The notes beneath the pieces were generated by a model. The model did not search any database. It was not told the origin of the DNA and saw only the letters and a program-made list of their open reading frames with translations. A stretch of 64,000 nucleotides of DNA from positions 29,155,427 through 29,219,426 of the forward strand of contig NC_071397.1 in NCBI RefSeq assembly GCF_022682495.2. The letters are read 5' to 3'. Each line of letters begins with the position of its first letter. Within the stretch, counting starts at the first letter, position 1. Shown here one piece after another: positions 1 to 11,219 of the stretch. A program made the position numbers and the translations under genes. Origin of the DNA: Desmodus rotundus. Taxonomy: Eukaryota > Chordata > Mammalia > Chiroptera > Phyllostomidae.

Positions 1-824
1 CTAATCATCATATGATTAATTATTAATTAAATTTTTAAATTTTCAATCACAAAGTAATTTAAAATAGCTTATTTAAGCATCTAGCATATTGAAATTTTAT
101 TAATAGTCTATACTATTTACTTGCTCTTATGTAATTATTTGATCTTATATTTAAAAGCATGATTGTATTTTCCTCAAACTACTTTAATTTCATGTCCAAA
201 TGCCAAAAAAACCATGAATCTGCTGAGCAAATAGAAGAAATCAATTATTTTTGTAAAGATTGCTAGTCCTGCTCAAGACTATGCCAATATAATATAAAAT
301 CCATAGGTTTTAGACAGAATCCATGAAAAAAAGATAAAAACTAAATACCTTTTTTTTTTCTTATTGGGAAGTTACCATCTTTTCCATTTCTCAAGTAAGT
401 CTGGAACTATAAATAAAGCCTTTTCCATTGTGTGCTCGGACCTTTGCCCTTACTTTTTTCCCCAGGATTTTTTACTTTGATATAGTTCTCATTTTGTGGG
501 TATATACTTTATTGTGGTGAATAGCAATACCTCTATTTAATTAAATACTTCTTTTATTGTTTAAAACAATTAGCCAAGATGTGGAATTGCTTTCATTCTT
601 TGATTTCCATTTTATATAGATTCATCTCGATAACCTGAATCTATTTTTCAAATGGTACCTAAAATCATGATACTAAATTAATAAAAATATTAAAAATACC
701 TACCAGTAATTTATTTATTTTAGCTTCTTTTTTTCTTACCAGGTGAATCACTATAGTTCTTAAGTGCCTAAATGTGATTTTCTAAAAAAACTAATGATAT
801 ATCTTATTACTAATTTTTTAATAG

Positions 825-905
825 ATTGAACTTCACCAACTTAAAATCTACTGTAACTCAAACTTCATAGCTAAAGAATCTTGTTGCGAAATATCAGATA
901 CTAAG
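825..905 (+). CDS. COL19A1: COL19A1 exon, end of N-terminal thrombospondin-like region
   Basis: This internal coding exon has 81 bases (27 codons) and starts and ends on codon boundaries. It follows an acceptor ending ttttttaatag and precedes a consensus donor gtaagt. It reads IELHQLKIYC at its start and ends SCCEISDTK. From memory, human collagen XIX reads almost the same at the end of its N-terminal laminin-G/thrombospondin-like domain (ELHQLKIYC.. then CCEISDTK). The three cysteines are in the same places; differences are conservative changes in the middle (NSNFIAKES here). Collagen XIX is a secreted, FACIT-like homotrimer of basement-membrane zones, expressed in muscle and brain; that is family knowledge, not visible here. 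The exon belongs with the one at 4617, because the protein continues directly from TK to CPE. The preceding exon was not recognised in bases 1-824. Confidence 0.95.
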
Positions 906-3900
906 GTAAGTTCATTTTCATGGTATGTGAAGAATGTAGAATGCCAGTTGTCTAGTCTGTAGATTCCCAGTGTAGCGCAGCGCTGAATATCTTCTGGTGA
1001 AGACAGGTGAATATTTTTTTCCAAGTAAGAGACCTGTCTGAGAGCATTCCATAGTTCCTGTTAACAATTTTAATCCCAGTGTTTCATCCTGAATTTTGGA
1101 AATGATATATCCTTACTTTGGATTCACCGTAAGTAAGAGAATTTATGCCTTTCTCTCTAAACTATGCTGTAGTAGTAGCATCATCATTCCCCAGTTACAG
1201 GGGTTTTAAGTTTGTGATCATACCTTGTTCTCATTCATCTCCCTCTGCTAGCAAATCTCCCATCCTGGGTAGTTTACCTTTGTGATAGATTTTTCACCTG
1301 CATCTTCCTTACTGCCATGGTCCACCTCTGCCTCACTCCTAGACTGCTGCATCAGTGTCTCAAGTGCCTTCTCTGTCTCTAGCCTTTTTGCTTTCCAGCA
1401 TAACCACGATAAGACTCTGAATCACTGCTCTGTATATTCATTTACTTTTTTCCAACTAAACATTTATTATTGAAAAAATTGATCTTCTAGACATTGAGTT
1501 AAGGAACAAGGCTAACAGACATGAATGAGGCACGTTCCTTGCCCTCTATTCTCAAAGCCTCTGGTCATTCACTGTTAGCAACAAAATATAAATTCAGTTT
1601 TTTAGCCTCTCATTTTTAACATTCCCAACCTAATTGTACAACTATTACTTTCTTGTACCAATCTTCCATTCCAAAGAAATTCTGAATTCAATAATTTCTA
1701 TATCTCTCAATGTGCCATCTTGCATTATTAATATAATTGTAATTTATTTTACTGCATTTTAAACTCATTGAAGGGAGTTATACTTTTATACTGTTTTTTA
1801 AAAAATTACTAGTGCTTTGTTTTTAGGAGATATTCAAAACATTGTTTCATGCCTTGTTGACTTATAACTACTGAAGGAGAGGGATGGGACAAAGAAGTGA
1901 GAGGGTCAAATTCTAAGAAGTGTTACAGAAAGAAGGTGTGAAAAGTAAATGGTGAAAATGTTTTTCTTTGTATCTCAAAACCTTCAGAAGTTCTAAACTT
2001 ATTATAAAAATTATGTGAAAATTTTTATCAATAGCTTAGTAATGCTAGAGGTTAAAGTGCTTTAACCTCCATTGCTCACTATAGGTAGTAAAATAATAGT
2101 GGGACCAGCTGACTCAAAGCATAGCTAAGTCCTTCAAACTTCTTTGTTTTGCTTGTGTAGCCTGGTTTTATGAAGCCGATCTCCAAGCCAGTTTATGGCT
2201 CTTATTCCAAGTAAAATGAAAGCCAGCCAACTGTCTTTCTATAAATATCTAAAAAGATAATTTAGAATGCCAATCTACAGACTTGAAATACCTAGCCTTC
2301 CTGGAGTCACACATTTAAATCTTGAAAATGATTATTCTCCAAAAGTTATTTTTTTCAATAATCATGCTTTTGTGATGTAGGAGCTCTTAAAATAGTAATT
2401 TTCTGTGATTGAAAATTAACATAATGATGTTATGATATATCTGACTAATATATTCTTGTCTAATAGATATCACTCTTTGTGATCACATAGTGGACATTTT
2501 CAACTCAAATTATGAGACAACTGTTTAGGGAAATATAGGTGATGGATTTGATAGAGTGGTTTGATTATTAAAAGCAGTGGCTTGACCTAACAAATAATGA
2601 AAAAAATTAATCACGTTTTAAAGACTATTTAAGAGTTAGTTTTAAAGAGTAGAAAAGAAGGCAGGAATTCATCTCTAACTATGGAAACAATAACAAAAGA
2701 CTTATTTTTCTGCTAGTAATTATTTGGAGGGACATCACCATTCTGTTAATGATTAACAGAAAATAGAACAGGTTGCATTTTACAAATGTGAATGTATAGT
2801 TTGGAAGATTAATAATTATAAGAAGTCAGTTAAGTGCATCTGCTATAATTCTGACATTAACTGCTGATCTGGGTCTTTTTTTTTTTTGATGTGCTAAATT
2901 CAGGAAATTTTAATGTGCTTGCTTAAAAATCTAATTTTGTCCTGGAATTTCAAATCAGACTTTTTTATTTTTAATATTTTATAGCATATTTCAAAGGTGA
3001 AATTGATTCAAGATAATCTATAAACATACTTCTTTGGTTCTATTGATTTGATTTTCTGCTTCTGAAGCAGTCAAGTTTCATAAACTATAGACATAGAATG
3101 AAGAACAAATATGAACAGAAGGAGGAAATCAGGAACATTTGCTGAAAATAAGTGAGAAATGTTATTAAAAATTTGAGGGCCAATTAATGAATATGTGTCA
3201 AATCAAAACCAGAAGTTTTACAAGGGAAGGAGTCCTTACTTGTACATTTTATATTTCTTTTAGGCACTTTTTGGAGAGTGTAGACAGTTTTATAATAACT
3301 TATAGTCGTTTAAGTTCCCAATTCAATACAGTTACCCAGAGCAACGTTGTGAGCTCTAACTGGATCTTGGTTACCTGACTGGGAACCTATGAGGCAGGAA
3401 CTGGCTGGAAAATTGTATCAGATCATATGTGATAAATGGCCTCTTTGGGTGATAATTGTGTTTTGTTCTAATGTGATTTTTAGACTTGAGAACTTGGAAA
3501 CTTATTAAGATAATTAAACAGCTAATCATTAAATCTGGAAAGAGTCAGTGTGATAGTACAAGTGGGGAGACAGAAAACTAGTCACAGTATTTCTGGGTGC
3601 TGCTTTTCTTAGTTTTTATTCTTACAAGCAATAAAGTACTGTCCAGTTTTCAAAATAATTTGGTTTTGTTTTAAAAGTTATACATGTTTATTATAGAAAA
3701 CTTGGTTAATATAGCCAAATTCAAAAAAGAAACTAATATCAACCATGATCTTATCAGAATAAAAAAACATTGACAGTCTTTTAATTTTGTATCCTGACAA
3801 TCTTTTTCCATACATATCTAGTTTGTAGTATACAAAACCATGTGTGAACTCCTTTCCCTAAATTGCAAATCCAGAGTTACAGACTGTGGGAGGAAGGAGT

Positions 3901-4616
3901 CTGGTAAATGATGTTGAGAGGAAAGGATGTGTTCATCCTCTTTAGACTCTCCATCTGGATTGATTTTTTGGGACAAAAAAGTTCATTGCTTTGTAACCAA
4001 ATTTGTCTTTATGTTGTCTCATATGTACTGAACCCACTGGATAAGTATAAAATTCACCACTTGTTACTGTGGAGATAATTTTTATAACTTTAAAGGAAAG
4101 TGGACTGGATTAAGGTATACTTTAATTAAATATATAGCAGCTTACAGTGTAAAAGGAATTTATTTCCCACTTTTACATGCCTTTACAATCATCTGGTTGA
4201 GTACAACTGTGTTTTAAAAGTTCAAATTATATATTTTATTTTAAATTCTGTTCCCAAAACACATATACAGATGTTATTTGTATAAATTATTTTATTGTGA
4301 CAATGCAATTATTGTAAACGTTCGTTTTTACTGTACTTGTGATAAAGTCACCAATAATAGCTTTAAAATGCCTCACCCAAACCAACATTTTAATGCATTT
4401 CTAGTGTGTTGTCAGTGTAATAAAACACATGGGAGGCTAGTGCTAGTGAAAAAGCAAAGGCATTATAAACTTTAACATACGTGTCAACTTTTGGTTAATT
4501 GGAAGGTAGTTCTAACAAGTAACCCCAGTCATTCCTGCCTTGGTGGGAGCCAGTGTCTGCAATGTCAGAGTGTTTGGAATCCGGCCCATTTCCTAAGGCC
4601 TGTTTTTGGATTTTAG
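906..4616 (+). other. COL19A1 intron, mostly unclassified AT-rich sequence
   Basis: This 3.7 kb intron runs from gtaagt at 906 to ttttag at 4611-4616. It holds no further exon that I recognise. The sequence is AT-rich with short T and A runs. Two near-perfect short inverted repeats occur, at 2048-2069 (10-base arms, 2-base loop) and 2741-2761 (10-base arms, 1-base loop). Bases 3660-3830 resemble an old L1-type interspersed repeat, but the match is weak. The short open frames here have no recognisable product. Confidence 0.85.
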
Positions 4617-4742
4617 TGCCCAGAGCATGATGGCATTGGAAGTACTGCATCACTGTCAATACCCGCTCATGCCAGTAAAGTGTCTGCGTATCTGCCAGCA
4701 AAGCAGGAACTTAAAGACCAGTGCCAGTGCATTCCAAACAAG
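4617..4742 (+). CDS. COL19A1: COL19A1 exon, Cys-containing linker before the collagenous region
   Basis: This exon has 126 bases (42 codons), is phase 0 at both ends, has an acceptor ending gattttag and a donor gtatgc. It opens CPEHDGIGS and closes KQELKDQCQCIPNK. Human collagen XIX, as I recall it, reads CPEQDGFGN at the start and KQELKDQCQCIPNK at the end, directly before the first Gly-X-Y triplets. The C-terminal 14 residues, including the paired cysteines of CQC that may take part in interchain disulfides, look unchanged. The middle (about residues 8-24, STASLSIPAHASKVSAY) differs at several places and is probably a weakly constrained spacer. This exon anchors the gene identification, because the linker is specific to collagen XIX and not generic collagen sequence. 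Confidence 0.97.
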
Positions 4743-5845
4743 GTATGCTAGTATTAATCTGCACCCATTGAAAAGCCACTCCACGCAGTGAGCCAGGCTC
4801 CTTGAATGCGGCCCTGGTGCACAGAAGGTGTCTTGTCCTTTAGTGCTGGTTGAATCAAATGCCTAAGCCACTCAGTCATGGGGGTGGATTAAAGGAAGGG
4901 GGTTGGGAATAGGATTTCCTAGTTTTTTATCTGGATAGTTCTGAGCCCATCTGACCTTCTTTTCAGTGTGTGAATTGGAATGAATAGGAAGGTGAAGGGA
5001 GGAACAACCTCTACAACAGACAGGCATTGAGCACTTACCATGTAACGAGAATATGCTCAATTGCGGGCATTCACAGTTGAAGGAAACCAGTGCCTGCTCT
5101 TCAACACTTATACAAAGCCACTGCATAGTATTTCTTTGTTATGTGGAGACTGTATTTATCCAGTATCCCCACTTATGGCTATCCCCTGTGCCATACGTTA
5201 TATGGGTAATACCCAAAAGAATTTGTTTCACTTGCACCAGTGTGGCCCCTGGGTCAGGAAGGCTGGGTTCATGGACCTATACACTAACTGCTTTTGTGGA
5301 TGTGAGTGGCAGTCATGAGGCCTGAGCTAAAAGTAGGCTGAGTGATCTCTGGATGGCTTTCCTCTATGCCCATAGCTGAGGAAAAGAAAGAGGAAAGGAA
5401 AACTTGTCCCAGCACCTAGAACAGGAAGTCCCCTAGTGCTGTGACTTAATGCAGGCCTTTAGGCTTACCACATCTGGTTACTGCTCCACTCCTGGCTAGA
5501 GGAGTGGGGGAAGGGGGTGGGTAAAGTTTAGAGGAATCTTATATACATTTTCTCCAGTGACTAATGCTGTATACTAAGCTCCACTGAAAGGCAAGTGCAA
5601 TGTGCAGAGGTGCCTAGAGGAGCAGCACGTGTCCCAGTTCATGAAAGGTCTCATGGGGCAGACGATGGGGGAGAGTAGTAAGCCTCATGAACAAGGGAAG
5701 AAGGACATGCCAGTGGAGGGGCCAGCCTCAGCTCAGAGGGGAGCAAAGCTTTATCTTACTACTGTCAGCATAATATTTATAAACTACTTGTCTTTAGCTC
5801 CATATGACAGAATGTTTGATAACACAGGAATTCATTTTTGCTCAG
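4743..5845 (+). other. COL19A1 intron (1.1 kb)
   Basis: This intron runs from gtatgc to the acceptor ttcatttttgctcag. Around 5025-5060 the phrase attgagcacttaccatgtaa resembles the start of a MIR SINE. The rest of this relatively GC-richer stretch has no feature I recognise. Several short open frames on both strands show no family signature and do not join the gene by splice sites. Confidence 0.8.
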
Positions 5846-5908
5846 GGAGAAGCAGGATTACCCGGAGCGCCAGGCTCACCTGGTCAGAAAGGGGATAAAG
5901 GAGAACCG
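5846..5908 (+). CDS. COL19A1: COL19A1 exon, first Gly-X-Y triplets (63 bases)
   Basis: This exon has 63 bases (21 codons, seven perfect Gly-X-Y triplets), beginning with a whole Gly codon. It is flanked by acceptor tttttgctcag and donor gtaaga. It reads GEAGLPGAPGSPGQK then GDKGEP. The recalled human sequence is identical except for the first codon after GQKG (His in human, Asp here). It follows PNK of the previous exon without a gap and opens the N-most collagenous domain. A length of 63 bases is a multiple of 9, usual for non-fibrillar collagens, so skipping would keep both frame and triplet register. The proline content and Lys-Gly-Asp/Glu pairs suit a stable, charge-paired triple helix. 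Confidence 0.97.
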
Positions 5909-6289
5909 GTAAGATACCACCTAACACTGTTGGGATGAAAGTGGATTTGTTAAAAAATGGCTTAAAAATGTGTCCATCTCATTTTTCTATGTCCCATAAA
6001 AATGCATATTTCTGTTAAAGGCAATCAAGGGCTGTATTTAAATGTTGACCGCTAATACCAGGAAGACTACACCAGCGTTCATTCAAGGACGCTTTTGAGT
6101 TACTATTAGAAAGCTGGACTAAGATTTTAAAAACTGGAAACCCAAATCTTCATACCTGTCAACAGTAAGCAAAGTTGTGAAGCAAGAAAGTTTAGTTCTT
6201 TTTTTGAAATACGTGAATTCTTGCTTCTCTTGTCTGCTGATGGGTCCCTACTGAAGAGTCCTTCTTAACTTAATAAATTTATACTGCCT

Positions 6290-8735
6290 TCGCCTATTTT
6301 TCTCACCTCTTCCAACCCCTAGTAACTACCAATCTGTTCTCTATATTTATAGCTCTTTTTCTTTAAATTTCACATGTAAGGGAGATCATATAGTATCATA
6401 CATATTTGTCTTTTTGTGTAATCATTTCATACACATACACGGTTTCTTTATCCATTCATCTGTGAATGGACACTTGGGTTGTTTTTCCATCTTTGCTGGT
6501 TTAAAAAATGCAGCAATGAACATGAGGATGCACATATCTTTTTGAGGTAGTGTTTTTATTTTCTTTGGATAAATACCCAGAAGTGATACTGTTGGCTCAT
6601 AAATAGTTCTATTTTTAATTTTATAAGGAACTTCCATACTGTTTTCATAGTGGCTGCACCAAATTACATTCCCACCGACAGCACAAGGGTTTCCTTTTCT
6701 CCACATCCTCGCCAACACTTGCTACTGCCTGTCTCTTTCATAACAGCCATTCTAACAGGTGTGAGGCATATATCATTGTGATTGTAATGATATTACAATC
6801 ATTTTGTTGCTGGTTTCCATTGCTCTACAGAAGCTTTTCAGTTTAATATAGTTTAATAATGCATTAGGATTTTGATAGGGATTGTATTGAATCTGTAGAT
6901 TACTTTGATTAGCATGGACATTTGAACAATATTGATTCTTTCAATCCATGAGCATTGATTATCTTTCCATTTATTTGTCTCTTCAATTTCTTTCACTAAT
7001 GCCTTACAGTTTTCAATATATAGGTCTTTCACTTCCTTGGTTAAACTTATTCCTAGGTGTTTTATTCTTTTTGTGCAATTATAAATGGGGTTATTTTCTT
7101 TATTTCTCATTCTGGTAGTTTATTTTTAGTGTGTAGAAAAACAACAGATTTTGTGTATTGGTTTTGTATCCTGCCACTTTATTGAATTGGTTTATTAGTT
7201 TTAAAAGTTTTTGATGGAGTCTTTAGGGTTTTCTATATACAATATTCTGCTGTCTGCAAATAGTAACAATTTTACTTCTTCCTTTCCTATTTGGATACCT
7301 TTTATTTCTTTTTCTTGCCTAATTGCTCTTGCTAGGACTTTCAATAGTATGTTGAAAATGGTGAGAGTGAACATTTTTGTCTGATTCCTGATCTTGTAAG
7401 AAAGCCTTTCAGCTTTTTACTCTCAAGTTTGATGTTAGTTGTGGGCTTGTCATATGTGGCTTTTATTATGTTGAGCTATGTTCTGTCTATACCGACTTTG
7501 TTGCGTTTTTATCATAAATGTATGTTGAATTTTGTCAAATGCTTTTCTGGAATCTATTGAGATGATCAGGTGGTTTTATGCTTCACTTTGTTAATGTGAA
7601 ATATCACATGGGGTGATATGTGGATGTTGAACCATCCTCGAATCCCTGAAAGAAATCCTACTCGATCATAATCCGTGATCCTTCTAAAGTATTGTTGAAT
7701 TTGGTTTGCCAATATTTTATTGAGGATTTTTGCATCTGTGTTCATCAATATTGGTCTGTAATTTACTTTTCTTGTGGTCTTCTTGTCTGGTTTTGGTATC
7801 AGTGTAGAGTTGGCCTCATAAAATAAATTTGGAAGATTTTCTTCCCTTTCTGTTTCTGGAAGAGTTTGAGAAGGATTGGTATTAATTCTACTTTGAATGT
7901 CAGGTAGAATTCACCAGTGAAGCCATCTGGTCCTATGCTTTCATATGTTGGGAAATTTTTAACTACTGATTTAATCACCTTTGCTAGCAATCAGTCTGTT
8001 CAGATTTTCTGTTTTATCATGATTCAGTACTGGTAGGTTGTATATTTCTAGGAATTTATCCATTTCTTCTAGATTGTCCAATTTGTATAATTCTTCATAG
8101 TAATCTCTTACAATCCTTTATATTTCTGTAGTATCAGTTGTAACATCTCTTTCATTTCTGATTTTATTTGAGTCCTCTCTCTTTTTCTTGATGAGTCTAG
8201 CTAACTACTTGTCAATTCTGTTTATCTTTTCAGAGAACTAGCTCTCGGTTTCCTTGATATTCCCCATTGCCTTTTAGTTTCTATTTCTGCTCTAATCTTT
8301 GCTGTTTCCTTCCATCTACTAACTTTGGACTTTCTTTGTTCTTCTTTTTCTAGTGTTTTGGGGGGTATGAAGTTAGATTATTTATTTGAGACTTCTTTGT
8401 TTCCTGAGGTAGGCTATGACCTGCCTTCTTAGAGCTGCTTTTGCTGCATCACACAAAGTGTGGTATGTTATATTTCTATTTTTATTTGTCTCAAGGTATT
8501 TTAAAAAAATTTTTCCTTTGACCCATTGGCTGTTCAGTAGTATGTTGTTTAATATCCCCATATTTGTTAATTTTCCAGTTTTTATGTAATTAATTTCTAG
8601 GTTCATACCATTATGGTTGGAAAAGATGCTTGATATGACTTCGATCTTCTTAAATTTATTAAGACTTGTTATGTGGCCTAATATATACTCTGTACTGCCA
8701 AATGTCTTATGTTCTTGAGAAGAATGTATATTCCG
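6290..8735 (-). mobile_element. Old L1 fragment, ORF2 reverse-transcriptase and C-terminal parts
   Basis: Read on the reverse strand, this is a decayed LINE-1. Fragments match ORF2 protein: [16 protein letters not shown] (8.0-7.9 kb) and [15 protein letters not shown] (7.75-7.6 kb) are reverse-transcriptase phrases. [20 protein letters not shown] and [20 protein letters not shown] (7.1-6.9 kb) come from further downstream. The 6290-6780 part is the end of ORF2, with the familiar antisense phrase aatacccagaagtgatac. An internal piece is missing near 6785-6840. Many stops and frameshifts make it non-functional. Confidence 0.9.
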
Positions 8736-9005
8736 TTGCTTTCATTTTTTTATGTATTTATTTTTATTGTATTTTTTCCATTACCATTTAGTCCCCTTAT
8801 ACCCCCTTCCCCCAGCAATCACCACGCTGTTGTCCATGTCCATGGGTTCTTTTTCCTCTATTCTGTTGTTTTAGATTGAATGTTCTGATTAGGGTACATG
8901 ATCCTTTCAGTGTATTGTTACATTTGGTTTGCTACTATTTTGTTGAGGATTTTTCATCTATGTTCATCAGGGATATTGGCCCATAATTTTATTTTCTTGT
9001 TGCTG
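8736..9005 (-). mobile_element. Bat-type L1 3' end joined to a piece of ORF2, antisense
   Basis: Bases 8740-8870 are the antisense L1 3' region typical of bats (ttccattaccatttagtccc, then caccacgctgttgtccatg). From about 8875 the sequence jumps to an antisense ORF2 segment (tttggtttgctactattttg). The part of ORF2 between them is absent, so this copy has an internal deletion or is two insertions side by side. Confidence 0.8.
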
Positions 9006-9673
9006 ATTTTTCTTGCTTTCTAATGAGTTCCCTACTGAAGATTCTTCCTTAGCTCCCTACCCTTTATTGAAACAGCTCGTGTCTATTGAACACCTTCTCT
9101 GTGTAAGACATATTGCTGGGTGTTGTAGGGGACTGAAAGAATAGGAATCGTTCTGCTTTCAAGGATTTTATATCTGAAAGGGTGTGGAGGGACATTAGTA
9201 GGTCTAGCCGTTAGGTATACAAGAGTTGCAGATGTCCTGAGAGAATAGTCTGTGGAGACTGGGGAGAGTGGCATGGAGGAGAGGGAGAAGAAGCGGGACC
9301 TCTAAGGATATAATTCTAGGCAATATCTATGCTTAGAGATTTCCTTTTTCTTCTCCTCACTCTTCCCAAAACTTAACTGTTCTGTTTCCCACTTTTTAGT
9401 GTCATGCCTTTTGTTAGATAACTAGATAAATTCATTTGTGAAGTTAGGAGCTGATCACGGTATTTTGCTGTGTATAATGTGCATATTTTTGCCCAAATTT
9501 TTTAGGGAAAAATAAGGATGTGTATTATACATGGGTTGTACCTGAAATACCTTGTATCTGTTCTTGTGTTTTGTAATTATTTGTTACATAAAATTCTTTG
9601 TACTATAGTGTGTTCAAAAATAAATGCTAAAATTCCTTTTGCTTTCAATGTCATTATATGAAAATTTAAAATA

Positions 9674-10259
9674 CAAGGGAAGGACCCCCCAAAGTGGAAT
9701 TTATTTATAAAAAATTGTATATTTATTCTTACATGTTTAAACTTCAGTTACCTTCAGAGTACTCCCCATTTGATGCAATATACCTATTGAGATGTTTTTC
9801 CACTGCTCAAAACAGTTTTTGGATGCATCCATTTTGATGCCTTTTAATGCTTCTGCTGTTTTTTGTTTCACGTCTTCTGCGTTGGCAAAATATTTCCCCT
9901 TTGAGGGCTTTTTTCATCAGGGAAACAAAAAAATACCCACTAGGGGCAAGACTGGGTGAATAGGGACCCTGGGGCATGCTGGGACAGAGGGTAATGCTGT
10001 TTTGGTCAAAAACTGCTGAACACTCAGCATGGTGTGAGGAGGTGCACTCACAAATCACTCATCAAGAAATGGGCAAATGCGTTACAAGGGTCTCCAAAAA
10101 AAAAAAAAATTCACTGAAGCTGAACACAGCCTCTCACAACAATGCCAGCTGGTACACTGATACAGGTGGGTTCCTAGAACACTCACCTAGTTGGGGAAGC
10201 CTGCACTCTAAGGGGCCCACCTTCAGAAGATAATTCTGGTTTTGGGGGACCCACCCTTG
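9674..10259 (-). mobile_element. Deleted mariner element with both inverted ends and TA target site
   Basis: Both ends of a Tc1/mariner transposon can be seen. The left end reads CAAGGGAAGGACCCCCCAAA and the right end read in reverse gives CAAGGGTGGGTCCCCCAAAA. Both lie directly next to TA, the mariner target. The element is 586 bases against a usual 1.3 kb, so more than half is gone. On the reverse strand, 10058-9807 encodes a piece of transposase with PYSPSLAPSGYFF; family members read SPDLAPSDY there. The third catalytic Asp is Gly here, so no active enzyme is possible. A 13-base A run at 10096-10109 breaks the frame further. Confidence 0.85.
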
Positions 10260-10279
10260 TAATTAAACAGTATCTAGTT

Positions 10280-10560
10280 CTAAGGGCTACTTCAGTCAAG
10301 CTGAACATATAGATGATAATAGAAATTACTAGTATATATTGAGTTCTTACCACAAGCCAGACCCTGGGAAGAGTATTTTAGATATGTTATCTTTTTTATC
10401 CTTACAACTCCTAATACTAAGTATTGTTTTACTATTTAACCAAAATAGAAAAATTGAGGTTTAGGGAGGTTAAATTATTGCCCAAGACCACATGGTAAAT
10501 GGTCAAGCTGGGATCTGAATCCAGGCCTGTTGACTCCAGTGTCTTTTAGATAGAAGGCAC
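10280..10560 (+). repeat. MIR SINE
   Basis: The stretch has the order of an ancient MIR: a tttgagttcttaccacaagccag-like core, ttatccttacaactcctaat, gaaaaattgaggtttaggga, gttaaattattgcccaagacc and ctgggatctgaatccaggcc. These follow the MIR consensus from memory with the expected age divergence. Confidence 0.85.
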
Positions 10561-10629
10561 TGTATGTATTTTAAGGTTTGCTCTGAATTGTAAAAGCCCT
10601 TTAGCTTAATTATGTGTATTCTTTGATCA

Positions 10630-10960
10630 TAGTACTTCCACTTGCAATATCTTATTTTACCTTTATAATCTCATAAATGTCAACCTAATATTTCTATCCT
10701 CATTTTTCAACTGGGAGTACCCTACCTAAGTAAAATGATGTGCCTAAATAACAGAAGTAAGAGGACCCATGGAATAGAAAGATCTCTGCTTAAATCCCAA
10801 CTCTCCTCAGGTTAACAGAGGGAACTTGGCCAAACCACCCAGTCTCTCCAGGCTTCATTTCCCTCAGTTGTAAAGGGGGGTGTATCATCTATCAGTTCTC
10901 TCTACAGCATAATGTTGACACAAAAGAGCTTTGATAAGGCTTCATCATTGGTCATTGTGA
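10630..10960 (+). repeat. One or two further MIR fragments
   Basis: Bases 10630-10750 (ctttataatctcataaatgt, then ctcatttttcaactgggag) resemble the 3' half of MIR. Bases 10760-10960 (cttcatttccctcagttgta) match the MIR core. Together with 10280-10560 they form a cluster. Confidence 0.65.
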
Positions 10961-11219
10961 TTGTGATACACATTAACATTTCTTAACTTTCCTATTGTTT
11001 GACTTAAAAAATTTGTCAATTTAAGATTTGGGGCATAGGAAGAAATTTCACATGGTTTTAGAAGTAAAATACTTTTGAGATATCTCTGTCCGTTTTAAAA
11101 AACATTTCTGCATCAGAAGTACGGTCCTGATTAATAACAAAAGTATAAGTAAATATTAAGAAAATCATTAAATCACCTTTAAATGATTTTTTAAAAGATT
11201 AAAAAGAACTGGGTCATTC

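Noticed and set aside
5053..5325. 90- and 85-codon overlapping frames upstream of the collagen exon at 5846
   Set aside because: They do not join COL19A1 by splice sites, and the known protein runs directly from the 4617 exon to the 5846 exon.
6853..8606. Several reverse-strand frames that look protein-coding
   Set aside because: They are decayed L1 ORF2 fragments with stops and frameshifts, not a host gene.
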